Below, in pieces: positions 11,481 through 24,209 of a stretch of 64,000 bases of DNA. A program made the translations under genes and the position numbers. Position 1 is the stretch's first letter, and each line of letters opens with the position of its first letter. The stretch covers positions 11,272,001 through 11,336,000 of the forward strand of contig CM067541.1 of NCBI GenBank assembly GCA_034509755.1. Reading direction: 5' to 3'. Under the pieces are notes generated by a model. It was not told the DNA's origin, searched no databases, and saw only the letters and a list, made by a program, of their open reading frames with translations. The stretch is from Anisodus tanguticus. Its lineage: Eukaryota; Streptophyta; Magnoliopsida; Solanales; Solanaceae.

Positions 11481-14400
11481 CTCCGGTCCGTCCGATCCCG
11501 ATCCCGTCGGTATCGGGGCGGGGCGGGCTCGGGGCGGGCTCGGGGCGGGGCGGGCTCGGGGCGGGCTCGGGTCGGGGCGGGGCGGGCTCGGGTTTTCCTT
11601 TTTTTTTTTTTTAAATAACATATGTATAAAAAAAACTCAATAAATAAAACAAGATAGTGTAATAAAAACATCCCAAGGCTGTTTTTGTGCCTCTTATATT
11701 ATTTAATAGACATATGATTTTTTTGTAATACAAATACAATTGTCTAAAATCTAAATTGCAACTTTATGGTGTTGTCCAAAAATTGCAAATTACATAATAA
11801 AATTGCAATTAAAAAAATTACATTTTCAAAAAAATTTGTTCTAATTGCTTGATGATTTCATGTGGTTCTTCGGTTGGAATAGGTATTTGTTGGTCAAATT
11901 GATCCACGTCGCTTCCACTACCTTCGGTTAAGATTTCGTTGTAGTTTTCATCATCTTCTTCGTTGATCTCCGGTTGACCGCACCTTCTCCGCTCCGCTCG
12001 TATCCAATCTCCGAATAATACTTGCAATTTCCAAGCCGTCTCCGGCCAATGAGTGTCTCGTGGTCTCCTATTTGATATCTCGCTCTGCAGTAAAAGCGCC
12101 TTCCGACGCAGTTGATGACGCTTGAATGTTCAAAACATCTCGAGCCATCAATGAAAGTGTCGGAAAGGTCTTCTCATTCCCCTCCAGTATTTCAGCAAGT
12201 CTTCTTGTCCATCTTCATTGATAACTTCTTGATACTGTACAGTAACCCTACAAAACAAAAATATCCAACTCGCTAATTTGGTTAGTAGAGGTACGGCCGC
12301 ACATTCTATTTCGAGGCTTTCAATACTAGCCGCGAAAAAAGCATGTCTTTTGTGAGGTTGTGTTGAAGATGAAGAAGATGGTATGGTAGCCGTACGTTAC
12401 TAGCATTTTCTTGTTGATAAAATCTATATATATTTTTGCGGTGGTGTTCTACGCTATTCAACACTTCTTCTTTAGTTTGTTCAATAGGTGGTGGGTGATT
12501 TAGATTTTTGGGACTTGGAGGTGGTAGTACTTCTATACAATCGTAAATAGTTTCAATTAGTGATTTAGTACCGTCTATTTTAATAGTAGGATTTAATACA
12601 GAACCAATAATATAAATAGAAGGAATAGGAATAAAATATTTTTTTATTTTGACAAACATTTTTTTAATAATTTTGCCTTATAAGTCGGTTTTTCCATATA
12701 TTCACTAAGTAATAAAAATATTAGAGTTATATAAAATAACATAGTTGAAATAGTAGGATAATATATACCGGAAAATTCTTTTGTTGCTTGAAAAAATTTC
12801 TCTAAAAATACAATAAGTTCGGAAATTTTTTCCCAATCACTATCTAAAATCATATCAGCTGGCTTTTTATTATGAGAGTTAAAAAATAAAGTTATAGGTA
12901 ATTTATAGTCATAAGCAACAAGGAGTTGCTCGTATAAAGAATTCCACCTAGTGGATACTTCTTGTGGAATTCTTCTAAAAGGTAGTCCACAATCATGACA
13001 AATTTTTTTATATTCTTTTCTACGTTGTACTTTATTACTTTTAAAAATAAAGTTTATAGCAAATTGTATTTTACTAAGAATGTCTTCAAAAAGTGATAGA
13101 CCATCCTTTACAATTAAGTTATATATATGGCACGCGCATTTTATATGAAAATGGTCTGGAAAAGACGGAGCTAAACTATTTTTTAACATTGTAATTGCGT
13201 AATTGTTATTAGAAGCGTTATCTAATGTAATAGTCATAATTTTATCGGTAATTCCGTAATAATCGCACACTTGATAAATATTTTCTGCAATAAAAGTACC
13301 AAATGGTGCCTATCATCTATATATTTATACGCTAAAATACGTTTTTGCATAGACCATTTATAATCTATCCAATGACAAGTTACGATTAAATAATCATGGC
13401 CGTTAGTACTACGACCTATATCGGACGTGATAGATACTTTGCCATTAAAATGATATAATGAAAAACGTAAATATTGTTGATATTCATGCGCAAATTTAAA
13501 TACATCTCTCTTAACAGATTGACCTAGGAAAACCGTTAAAAGCAGGATTATATATATCTCTAATGTAATGAATAAAACCGGGAGATGAAGGAAATGAAAA
13601 AGGCAAACCCTCCACAGCAACTAATTTTGATATTGCTTCCCTATCTCTATGTTTGTTGTATTTAGAGCCTACAATTCCCCCCGTCATAGGGTTAATTTGA
13701 CCCCGTACTTGGTCGGGACAAGACGTATCATTATGTGAACCTTGTCCCGATGGAGCGGCCGTTTGCGCACCGGTTTTGAAGCCTGGTATTGGGCATACCT
13801 AGCTGGATGAGCACTTACTACGTGTCTAATTAAACCCCCCGTCCCACCGTGACCTTTTCCAATTTTAAATTTTAAAACATTTTTACAAATTTTACATATG
13901 GCTACTTGATTCTCTACGTCCCTATCAAAAAATGTCCATGCATCTGATTTTAATGGTCGTTTTCTTGGACCTCGTCTCATACTAGGGGGAATAGGAAGTA
14001 TTTCGATTGAAGGTGCACTAGTGGGCGTGTTGTCATCAATATTAGTGGGTGTATCGTCTAGATCATCGTCTAAATTAAAGTCTTCTTGAGTTCCGAAAAT
14101 AACTCCTCGTCTAAATCTAATGGTATTGTAGGAAAATGTTGAGTATCAACAAAATCATCCCGTGTAGGAATAAGATGACTAGAAGAAGTACCCTTGCCCT
14201 GGTTGTCTCTACTAGAAGAAGCACCCTTACCCTTACCCTTAAACATACCTTTTAATCCTTCCATTTTAATTATGATAATAAATAATTAAAGACAATAAAA
14301 TTAAGTGCGCTAAATAAAATAAACAGACAATAATAATTTAATGAAGGAACGAATGTACCAAACGCCGACGTAACGTCGACGTGTAATCGAGAGGTTGAAA

Positions 14401-14951
14401 ATTGAAACTTTGCTCGATGGAAGATCCTCAAGCTAGTTGCCAACTTCACTCCAATTCCCAAATGAATTAATAAAATTGAATATTTAGCAAACAATGTAGA
14501 GAGATATATTGAGAAATTAGAGAGATTGTAGGAAGATTTGTGAGAGAGATGAAGAGAAAATGAGTTATTTATAGTTGAAAATTGGGTTAAAGTGTAAATA
14601 TAATAACTTATGGGTTAAAAATAAATATTAAGGGGTAGGGGGGTTGGGGGAGGGGGGGCCTAAAATGGCGTTGCCAACGGCCACAATCTAAAATGGTCGT
14701 TGGTGCAACGGCTATTTTTGCAAAGGGGGAACAAAGGCGGGGTCGGGCTCGGGGTCGGGACGGGCTCGGTCCGACGGCACGGGGCGGGCTCGGGTGCGGC
14801 GGGACGAGACATCATCCCGTCCCGAGTTCGAGTCCCGCCCCGTTAATTTTTTTTTTTTTTTTTTTTTTAGAGCGGGGTCGGGTCGGGACCGGGCGGGGTC
14901 GGGACGGGGGTCGGGCGGGGTCGGGTCGTCCCGGCCCACTGGCCAGCCTTA
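11481..14951 (-). mobile_element. hAT transposon copy 3, left TIR missing
   Basis: Same family and orientation as copy 1. The right end is intact (ggcccactggccagcctta at the terminus). The left end begins at the base matching copy 1 position 3441, so about 129 bp including the TIR is absent. The 8 bp after the right end (gtttctcc, 14952-14959) nearly match the 8 bp just left of the truncation (gtctctcc, 11473-11480), as if the terminal segment had been removed right up to the target duplication. GGGCTCGGGGC words fill 11515-11595 and 14735-14945. Confidence 0.88.
11818..14264 (-). pseudogene. hAT transposase of copy 3, frameshifted but best preserved
   Basis: It starts MEGLKGMFKGKGKGASSSRD at 14264. 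The BED zinc finger is the clearest of the three copies: CKICKN then GGTGGLIRHVVSAHP (13684-13980). A 208-residue block (12644-13270) keeps TLDNASNNNYAITMLKNSL, KCACHIYNLIVKDGL and PQEVSTRWNSLYEQLLVAYD. The C-terminal dimerisation region ends at 11818. Frameshifts at about 14100, 13700, 13290, 12350 and 12080 disable it. Its segments are long enough to help build a family consensus with copies 1 and 2. Confidence 0.87.
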
Positions 14952-14985
14952 GTTTCTCCCAAGGCTATGTTAAGACCCCTTTATT

Positions 14986-15252
14986 TATTTATTGTTTTTT
15001 TTATATATCCAGCTTCCCCGCTTACGTCAGACTATTCCTGGAGATAGTAATATCGGTCCCTCAGCACTACTACCAGTAAATCGTGGGATGTGCCTGAATG
15101 ACCAGGGTTTGAGAACAAAGCAACTGATATCACATACAAGGTCTTACCCCATAAGAGAGCAAATTGCTCCCACCAGGATTCGAACCCACGCTGCAGGCCT
15201 CCAGCTGGATTTTAAGTTTTCCTTCTTTGTCATCCAGCTATGCCCGGGGAAC
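14986..15252 (-). mobile_element. tRNA-derived SINE with 18-bp target duplication
   Basis: An insert of 267 bp flanked by identical copies of tgttaagacccctttatt (14968-14985 and 15253-15270). On the minus strand it opens with a polymerase III A-box-like stretch (GGCATAGCTGGATGAC), followed by a perfect B-box-like gggttcgaatcctgg, and ends in an A-rich tail (left side, about 14986-15008). This is the classic SINE layout. I cannot name the family with confidence. Confidence 0.85.
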
Positions 15253-16440
15253 TGTTAAGACCCCTTTATTGCTAGCACACGACCATTTTAATCCAAAACG
15301 TCCGAATAATCTTTAGCTTGAAAAGGGTAGGGATGTTTTGCTACAATTTTGTGACTTGTAAGGGTACGTTTACGAAATAATTAATTTGAAGTTGCATTGC
15401 TGCCTAGATAAAAATAAATAAATTATAAATTAACTAAGTGTATTGGTTAAATGTAAAGTGTAATTTAAGTGTACCCTTAAACCATGCATAAAATGTGATT
15501 ACCTATCTATTTAGGTTGGTTCTGAAGAGAAAAAAATGCTACAGGCATTCGAAAACAAAAAAAAATGTAATTATTGTTTGTGTATACTCAATGTCATGCT
15601 AATTAACATAGACTACAGTTACTCCATTATACATTGATTATACATTACATAGGCTGAAGCTTATAAAAATTTGAGATTATTTTTATTGTAGACCTTATTG
15701 AGCTGTTGTATACGTATAATATATAAAAAAAAATCCCTTTTGTTTATCCCGTGATATAAAATCTAAAAACAAAAAGTCCTCTTTATCTATCCCAAACACC
15801 ACGTTTTTATAGTCGAACTTATTAGCACTGTCTTATTTATCTGCATGGAAACTATAGAAAGAAAACATAACTCATGAACCACTTGTCAACTTGTTTTATT
15901 TTAGACCAATTAAAAAAGACTAAAGAAAATAATGAGAATTTTTTATATAATATCCTTCGAAATAGAAGGGCGTCATATTAATGTGTATGGCATCTACCTA
16001 ATTGCATAGTGGATTTGTCAACATCAAAACTTAACAACCACGACGTGTCCAACTATAAAAAGCAAACTTTAATGCAACAATAATGTGATTGACCCCAAAA
16101 CTACTTTAGCTAACACACGAGGTCCTATCGAAATTAATTAATTAATTTAGTTTATCTGAAATTATTTTCTTATTAATTTGTTTATAAAAAAGGTCATGTT
16201 TCTATGTTAGGAAACAATTAACTCTACCCTTTCCATTTTATACTACTTAACAAGAAATTTTTATAGGCTATACAGATGTTATGACATGTCTAAGGTCACA
16301 AGTTTCAAAAACTTTATAATCACATAAATAATATTATGACATTCAGGAAAAAGTTCTCAAAGTGTGTGACGATTCAAATTGTATCATATAGGAGTAATTG
16401 AAACGGATAAAGTATACTTGTTAATGTCATATTAAGACAA

Positions 16441-16544
16441 GAGGGGATTGTTCAGATGTTAAGCGCTCTCAACTTTCAATCCAAAGATTACGAGTTCGAA
16501 TCAGCAAGGGAGCAACGGGGAGCTCATGGGGAGGGGTAAAAAAA
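16441..16544 (+). mobile_element. Short tRNA-type SINE, old copy
   Basis: Contains an A-box-like stretch (TTCAGATGTTAAGCG) and a B-box (gagttcgaatc) with the spacing of a tRNA head, then a G-rich body and an A-run. Imperfect direct repeats flank it (tcatattaagacaag near 16425 and tcatattaacaag near 16548). Confidence 0.55.
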
Positions 16545-18274
16545 TATCATATTAACAAGCTAAATGTGTCCAGCTACTGTTGTCATGTGAATATGCAGCG
16601 ATAGGTATTGAGCTGGTGTTTCGGAAAAGGTGACCTTTTTAATTATCTTTTGTCTAAAGAAATGTACTACAATAGTAACCTTTTAATGAAAAGAAAAAAC
16701 AAAGTTGTCTTAATTTTGATTTAAAAAGGAGAGTCATGCCGGCATAAACTTTTAAAATGACCAAGTGAGAATTCAAGGGGTTAAGTTCACAAATGGTGGG
16801 TTCTTGATTTTTTGATCTCGCTTAATAAAAAATTTAAAAAGTAGCCTCCGGTTAGGAAAATTAGCTAAGCAAATTTTTTGTTGTTCGTCGAACATAAGTT
16901 GTGGATATAAATTAGTTTTGCCTATAAAGTAAAAGTTCATGATATTTAAAGATCATAATGAACCTGCTCAATTGACCATAAGTTCTACCTTATAGGCAAA
17001 AACTAGATTTTATGTTGATGGGCTACAAAAGTTCGTCTTTGAAGTTAAGATCATTTCTTAAATATTTTACTAAGCTTGGACAAAAATTCAACACCAAACA
17101 CTTTTAGGAACACCACAGAGTCATTTAGTTAGATAAAATCTAGATTTTCGATCCATTTAGTCTTTTGGGCTTTGGAAGAATTTAGTAGGCTTTCATCGCA
17201 GCTTTCGGAGGAAGACGGGTGAAACAACACCTTTCACCAAGCCCAATAGAAGTAAGTTACTGGATCAAAATAGCCATATTATGGGCTTTCTCTTGTCAAA
17301 TCCTTTATAACTTCAAAATTTTGCTTTGAGTGATACATTATATGCTCCCCATTTGTTTGTAAAATTTAAACACAATAATAATTTAGGAGGCAATTCTTTT
17401 TTTTTTTTTTTAGATTTAATTTTGTGCAATTACAAACTTTAGTATTCAATTGTATAATCGTATAATTCTAGTTTTCCAGACTAATGTGTCCACAATGTAA
17501 TCTTGATTTGAATGTGTAGTGTTCTCGATCTAATTTACGTGTATCAATAGACTCTTACAAGATGATTAGCTAGTCTTGTACAATAATTGATCAAACTCAT
17601 TTAACCCAACTTTTAACATGACTCCAACCATGATAAGATTCACAAATAGCAATAATTAGTACAGATTCCCTATAGTCCTTGATATATTTGTCCGCAGATC
17701 GCAATCAAACCTCTCCTGTAATGATTTATAATTTAAAGGTACAATTGTAACTTGGTAAAAACTTACTAGCTCAGAAAGTTTATACCAAAGCATATCAACT
17801 TACCATTGATTTCATGAGGTAATAATTTACATTAAATGATCATGGTTTGGTGAAAAAAGTCTTTGTTCAAACGCTTACTTATTATATATCTATTGATTTG
17901 ATTAAATTTTTATCATTTTAACACTATCGCCCTTCAGATTAATCTCAATTTATCTTACGTCATCGTTAAAAATAATGTTGCAAAATATATAATATTTTTC
18001 ATGTTCAGTGAGTATATGGGATCATATACTAATTTTCTTAATACAAAAAAAAAAAAACAGACAAAACATAAAAACAAATATTCTCAAGAAATAAATACCA
18101 TTTCGACATAAACTAAAAAAAGTTGTAGTTAAGTTGGTTAAACCCTTTCCATTTAGATATTTTCCCAACCTAATATTATATGATTGAATTATTTTCTACA
18201 TTGTTTCACTCTCAAACCGTCCAAAACTTGGCTGCGACTTTTTAATTGGTTTTCTTGAGTTTGATTCCACGGCT

Positions 18275-18470
18275 GAGGAAAAGTAAAGGGCAGCCCGATG
18301 AAATAAACTCCCGCTATACGCGAAGTTCAGGGAAGGGTCGGATCATAAGAGTCTGTTGTACGCAGTCTTATCTTATATTTCTATCAGAGACTATTTCCAC
18401 GTCTTAAACTTATGACCTCCTGATCACGTGGCAATAATTTTACCAGTTACTCCAAAACTTCATTTCGACT
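18275..18470 (-). mobile_element. Au-type SINE
   Basis: Matches the Au SINE pattern as I know it. On the + strand: agggcagcccgatg, ctcccgctatacgcg, ggtcggatcataagagtc, tgttgtacgcagtcttatc, then cttatgacctcctgatcacg and ttaccagttactcc. The minus strand is the sense orientation, with the tRNA-like head at the right (GGAGTAACTGG A-box; diverged B-box near 18405). Confidence 0.75.
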
Positions 18471-19797
18471 AAGGCAAAGTATAATTAAATAAATAAACCT
18501 CCTTTGACAAAGTCTCTCCACTTGTGCGGACATTAGGTTGCCACGATATTACATGTTGACTTTAGGTAATACTATATTAACTTTAATCTCTACTTTTGTT
18601 AATCGGTGCCGACTTCTACTGACGTTTCCTCTAATTCTTTGTTTATAACATGTAAGTATGTGCGTAATAGAATTCTCTTCAATCATGGAAGTTTTCCCTT
18701 GTTCCATACTTCTAGTTCTAGATTATTCCATTGATAGTTAGACTATTAGTGGTATTTTTACTTTGAATAATTATTTTTTGATACCTCAATTATTAAAAAT
18801 TGTTGTTTTTAGTCCTTATAATATTTCAATAAAAAATTTAACCTTAAATTAATTAAAATATATATTTTTATCTCATTAAGTGAAAAATATTATATTTATA
18901 TTATTTACATAACAATCTTAGTATATTATTCTGAAATATAGAGTAACAATAAATTGCATTGATATTATAGAAATTCTTTACATCGTCAATATATAATAAA
19001 AAATCATAATATAACTATCTAGGAAATATAGATATTACTGGTAATTGTATTTTGGGATAACCTCACTTTTGATCCCGGTCTTGATAAATTTTAATTTCAG
19101 TCTTTGTGATATTTTACTATGTGAATTGAAGTTTGAAATGGTTAGAATTTCTGATTTGATCCATTTATATAGGAAACATATTATATTTAGATTACTTTTA
19201 AAATTATGTTACTTTCAAATATAGAGTAATAATAAATTACATTAATATTATAAAACTTTTTATATTATTAGTATATATATTTATGTATATATATATATAT
19301 ATATATATTATAACATTTTTTATAGAAATGTTGTGTAAAAGAATTCTCTTCATCATGAATGTTTTCTCTTGTTCCATATTTCTAGGTTGTTCAATTGACC
19401 TTTAGATTGTTGGTATTTTTTTTTTAATTGTAAATATTTTGGGGGTGGTACTGTGGTAGTAACTTTTAGGAGGAGATAGTGTTATATAAACTATTGAAAA
19501 CTCTAAGTGCTAGTTGACTACCTTTGACAATAATGTGTTAATTTTTATTATTTTAAAGCATCTCCTTTTGACTTTCATGGGATTAAGCTAAGTTGAAAGC
19601 TATTTTCATTTTCGTCCATTAAATGTTTTTAAAAAAATATCTTTGTGTTTGACCTATGAATGCACTTCACAAAAGATTGATTACTTTAACATTATATTTT
19701 CTAGTTCCTTGTTACTTTTTCATATATGTATGCCTAGTTCTTTTTTTCTTTTTTGTGTCTCTAAAAATTAGAATGTGTCTATTTTGATAGTACAACG

Positions 19798-19960
19798 TGT
19801 AGAACATTGTAAATCTCCTTGATAAAGTTCTCTTATTAATGTAATATAGAGAGTATACAATTGTAGTCCTAATAGAATTAGAATCTCTATTTTATATTAA
19901 TTACACTAAATATGAATTACAGAATATATTGCGAATATATATGGAATATATTCATTATCA
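19798..19960 (-). repeat. 3' LTR of the copia element
   Basis: 163 bp, TG...CA ends. Aligns with 24106-24314 end to end, apart from the TA-repeat expansion there. Confidence 0.9.
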
Positions 19961-19984
19961 CACCTCCTCAGTCGGAGCGGGAGG

Positions 19985-21420
19985 AGGTCGAACGCTGAGA
20001 CTGAATCTGAAGTCAATGAACAGTTGCCGAGGAAGTCCTTTTGTGAAGATATATGTGTACTGATACGAAGAAGGACCATGCAACACCCTAACGTGACCCA
20101 TTGCAACCTTCTCACTAACCAAGTGAATATACATCTCAATATGCTTGATTCGATGATGTTTAACCGGGTTATGAGATAAGTAGACAGCAGATATGTTATC
20201 ACAGTAAACCAAAGATGCCTTCCGTATGGGATAATGAAACTTAAGAAAGCTTGCCTTGCCCATAGTCAAGAGTGCCATTAATGTACCGAATGATACGCTT
20301 AAGAGCTATAAAGTGTGGCCTGGCGCTTGGCAGACCACGTTATGATATTATCCCACAAGTACACATAATAGCCGAACGTAGAGCGACGGGTGTCCTGACA
20401 GCATGCCCAATTTGCGTCTGTGTAAGAGAGCAATCTAGTTGTGCATGAACAAGTACACATGTTGAACCGCATATGCAATATCTGGTCGAGTGAAGGTGAG
20501 ATACCGAAGAGCACATGTGAGACTCCTATAAAGAGCAGGATCACTGACTGGATCCTCATCACCTGCACTGAGTTTGGACTTGGAGTCGACAGGAGTGGGT
20601 ATGATCTTACAATTGCCATTTTAGCCATGTAGACGAGATCATTTGCATACTTACGCTGACACAAAAACATGGCATTTGCGGATCTGGTTACCGATATCCC
20701 AAAAAATAACTCAACTTACCCAAGTCAGTTATATCAAATTCGGACTTGAGTAGAGCAATGATATCTTGCTTCAGGCCATCTGAAGAAGCTGTCAGTACAA
20801 TATCATCCACATATAAATAGAAGGTAAGTTGTGTCAGTACCTCGATGAAAAATGAACAATAAATGATCACTCTTGCTGCACACGAAACCGATATGTATGA
20901 TATAAGTGGAAAACCACACATACCAAGCCCTGGGCTTGTTTTAGCCCATATAGCAACTTACGAAGACGCCAAACATGATGAGGAGCCTCCGGATGCACAA
21001 AACCTGGCTGTTGATGCATATATACGGTTTCTTTCAAATCCTCATGTAAGAAAGCATTATTTACATCAAACTGGTGAATAGGCCAATTCTTCCCCATAGC
21101 AATGCTCAAAACCGTGCGGATGGCAGTTGGCCTAACCACTCGACTGAAAGTTTCACACAATCAACACCCTCTTGTTGCCCCTGTGCCATTTGCCACAAGT
21201 TTGGCCTTGTGATGTTCAAGGGCACCATTATCTCTGAACTTATGATGAAATAGCCATATACAACGGATTACATTCACCACTCATGTCGCGGAACAATATA
21301 CGCTATAAAGTAAGCGCATTAAACTCCTCTCGCATGGCCGCATCCCAATTGGGGTCAAGTTTGGCTAAGGTTGGGTTTTTAGGTAGTGGGGAGATGGTTT
21401 GAGTAGTCAAATTAAAGTGG
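19985..21420 (-). pseudogene. copia RT/RNase H region, broken
   Basis: RT start at 20867-21160: GKNWPIHQFDVNNAFLHEDL (with the catalytic first Asp in QFDVNNAFL), then GFVHPEAPHHVWRLRKLLYG. The YVDD box is at 20802-20813 (frame 20688-20921), followed by DITDLGKLSYFLG. RNase H traces are at 19958-20670 (SYTDANWACCQDTRRSTFGY, VYCDNISAVYLSHNPVKHHR, KHIEMYIHLVSEKV). Frameshifts separate the blocks. Confidence 0.88.
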
Positions 21421-21457
21421 ACTTTTAATTTAAAAATCCCGTGTTGTGCACGGGTTT

Positions 21458-22520
21458 CTAGATATTAGATTGGGGGCTGAATCGGGTGTGGTAGGACTGT
21501 AGGTGGGGACTGCGGGTTGGGCTGGATGTTTGCGGGACTGGGTTGTGAGGTAGTGTGCTGGATAGTGGCGTCATTAGGTTGGGCGAATGGACTGGGCCGT
21601 GGGTTATTGGGCTGGAAAGTTTGGTTAATTGGTTGGGTTGTGGGGTATTGGGTTGGGCATTGGTTTCGTTAGGCTGTGCAGCATTGTAATGTGGCTGGGC
21701 AGTGTTGTTAATTGGCGATGGGTCGGGGCGGGTCAAACCGGGTGTAGTGTGTGATGGGATGTGTGATGTGGTAGTGGGTCCCGTAGATGGGGCAGTGGGT
21801 GACGGGTTGGTATTTGGCCTATATAGTGCATTTTGAAGTAGAGGGGATGTGTCCGAGTCATCAAGAAAATCGTAATCAGTGACTCAAAATTTTGGGATGT
21901 TGTCAAACGAAAAAAGGTACTCAACAAACGTGATATGTCGTGAGATTAAGATTTTATCTGTGAATAACTCATAGCACAAGTACCCCATACGACGGAAAAC
22001 CTATGGAGACACATGGAGTGGAGAGAGGTGATAATTCGTGAAGGACCGTGGAGGCCAAATTTTGGTAACAAAGACAACCGAAAATTCGAAGGTGATCATA
22101 GGAAGCTATCCGATGGAAGAGAATTTCGGTGGGTGTCCTATTTTGGATCGTACGGGTAGGTAAGATGTTAAGAAAGTGTTCTACCATTTTTAATGCATAT
22201 ATCCAAAATATATGGGGAGAGACACATGAAAAAAAGGGTACGAATCATATTGTTAATGGTGCGGAAAATTCTTTTGGCTTTACCATTTGGAGAGGAAGTA
22301 TGGGGCCAGGAGAAACGAAAAAACATCCTCATAGCCGCACAAAAATTATGAAAAATGGAGTTATTGAACTCACGATCATATCGCATTGAAATATTTTGAT
22401 GTCTTTTTCAAATTGTGTTTTAACCAATGTACAAAATTCAAGGAATTTGGAGTAAACTTGATATTTAAGTTTAAGCGGATAGACCCAAAGGAAGTGAGAG
22501 AAGTCATCCAAAAATACCAA
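21458..22520 (-). pseudogene. copia integrase and Pro/Gln/Asn-rich linker, broken
   Basis: Integrase core at 22168-22520: MVFLDDFSHFLWVYPLKLK holds the first catalytic Asp, and FQCD the second. A later block, RTIQNRTPTEILFHRIASYD (21969-22187), is the conserved tail before the linker, with GCLCYQNL. The segment 21458-21736 is a low-complexity linker (QPNTPQPNQLTKL) typical between integrase and RT. A frameshift lies at about 22390. Confidence 0.85.
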
Positions 22521-22626
22521 ATAATATTTATGACCTATGTTGCTAGTTATAGGAGATGTCCATAAATCCGCATGAATAATATCAAAGGGAGAGAAAGTAA
22601 TACTTAAAGAAGACGTAAATGGAAGT

Positions 22627-23247
22627 CTAACATGTGTTTCCTAGATGACAAGAGGAGCAACTATGGGAAAGTTTCCCTTCATTACATTGGATTAAATTTT
22701 GGTTTCTAAGGGAATAAAAAACATGAGCTCTCGGATGACCAAGTATATTATGCCACGTTGATGAAGATACTGTAGCTAAAACGGTGGGTGGAGCGACATG
22801 AGAAGTGGACATGGATAGGAAAGGATAGAGGTCTCCCACACTATTGCATCTCGTAAGAAGTCTCCCCATACGTATGTCCTTTACAGAAAAACCAAATGGG
22901 TCAAAATCAATTAATACAGAACTATCAGTGGCAAATTTTCTAACAGAGATCAGGTTCTTGATAATGTTAGGGGCATATATGATGTTTTTAAAGGAGAAGT
23001 GGGGATGCAGTGCTGGAGTTAGTGTGTGGCCAACCCCTTGAATTGGAAAGTGATGACCATTTACGACCATAATAGATTGAGGAGTAATTAAATTGCGCAG
23101 TTGAGGAAGATTACCAAAATTGTTGGTAAGGTGATACGTGGCACCCGTATCCATATACCATGCACCATCTGGATGCAGATTTTTTAAAGAACCAAAAGAA
23201 CGGCCCAAATCTATTGGATTGAGGTTGGACGATTGCTGTTGGGCCAC
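22627..23247 (-). pseudogene. copia protease and GAG-pre-integrase domain
   Basis: A 206-residue open frame. WYMDTGATYHLTNN is the aspartic-protease active site (DTG). LISVRKFATDSSVLIDFDPF and SVKDIRMGRLLTRCNSVGDL follow. The GAG-pre-integrase zinc site is visible as WHNILGHPRAHVF and CSSCHLG. The frame ends close to the missing integrase start. It is the longest intact stretch of this element. Confidence 0.87.
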
Positions 23248-23689
23248 TGTGTAGTTGGCCTGATGGCTGGTCAGATTATCGGTGGTGTGGGCGCTGTATA
23301 TTAGGCCTCGGCAGTGCCCACTATTATTGTTGGGCCTGGCTTGGAAACGGGTTGGTCGACAGTGTCCATTGTGGCTACGCCGCTGTATAGTGGGCCTCGA
23401 CAGTGCCCACTGTTCCTGTTGGGCCTGGCCTGTGAAAGAGGGTGGTCGACGGGGCCCAGTGCCCGAACTATTACCGAGGACATGGGATGGCCTACTATTT
23501 TGGGTACTGGGCCTGCGACTGATTATTTGTGACGTCGGGTGTTGAGAAAGACGAAATGAGGGAAGCTATGTGGGCCGCGGGTAACGCCATGAGGGCTGTC
23601 GAAAAATTGGTAGAAGGATATAGGATTTGGAGCAGTCATATATCAGTGGTATACAGGGCTTTTCGGGTGATAAGGGGTTCGGGTGTTGT

Positions 23690-24012
23690 GTATATCACAT
23701 GTATACCGGATATATACGGGCGAGATAGGTAGAAAAAAGGTCTTATTTGACCTTATATCACTAAACATCACATGTATACCGGATGTATACGGGAGAAATA
23801 AGCAAAGAATAGGCCTGATGGGGCTGTATACGGTGAGATATCACCTGTATACCAGATGTATATAGTGAGATATCTAAAGAGGAGGGCCGATGTGGATGTA
23901 TATCAGTAGATGTTACCTGTATACCAGGTGTATACATGTTAATATAGGTAAGGAAGAGGGCTGATTTGGATGTATATCATCGAGAAGCAGATGTATACCG
24001 GCAGTATATGAC
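23690..24012. repeat. Degenerate tandem array with GTATACC palindromes
   Basis: Five diverged units spaced roughly 75 bp apart in the gag/leader zone of the copia element. Each holds a pair such as catgtataccgg then atgtatacggg, or ctgtataccaggtgtatac, built on the palindrome GTATAC. It is not part of any protein domain I can recognise. Confidence 0.7.
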
Positions 24013-24105
24013 AGTTTTGCGGCGGTAGAATGGGGAGGAAATTTAGGGTATGGCGGCCAAAAATAAGGTTTAGGGTAGGGAGGGATTTTTTGGCTCTTGA
24101 TACCA

Positions 24106-24149
24106 TGTAGAACAGTGTAAATCTCCTTGCCGGAGTTCTCTTATTAATG

Positions 24150-24209
<60 letters not shown>

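Larger units (their letters stand above)
15271..19797. other. AT-rich intergenic stretch without genes
   Basis: No reading frame with recognisable homology. It holds two SINE copies (16441-16544 and 18275-18470), an (AT)n run near 19282-19310 and short oligo-A/T tracts. The stretch 18770-19340 looks like two diverged copies of one AT-rich unit (compare 18700-18960 with 19070-19400, sharing words such as ttccatatttctaggttgttc), a probable old duplication. Confidence 0.6.

Noticed and set aside
15150..15200. Possible tRNA gene (gggttcgaatcctgg on the minus strand)
   Set aside because: It lies inside a SINE with TSD and A-rich tail; no full cloverleaf can be drawn around it.
19906..20202. Host genes suggested by frames inside 19798-24314
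   Set aside because: Everything recognisable there is copia pol between two matching LTRs with TSD.
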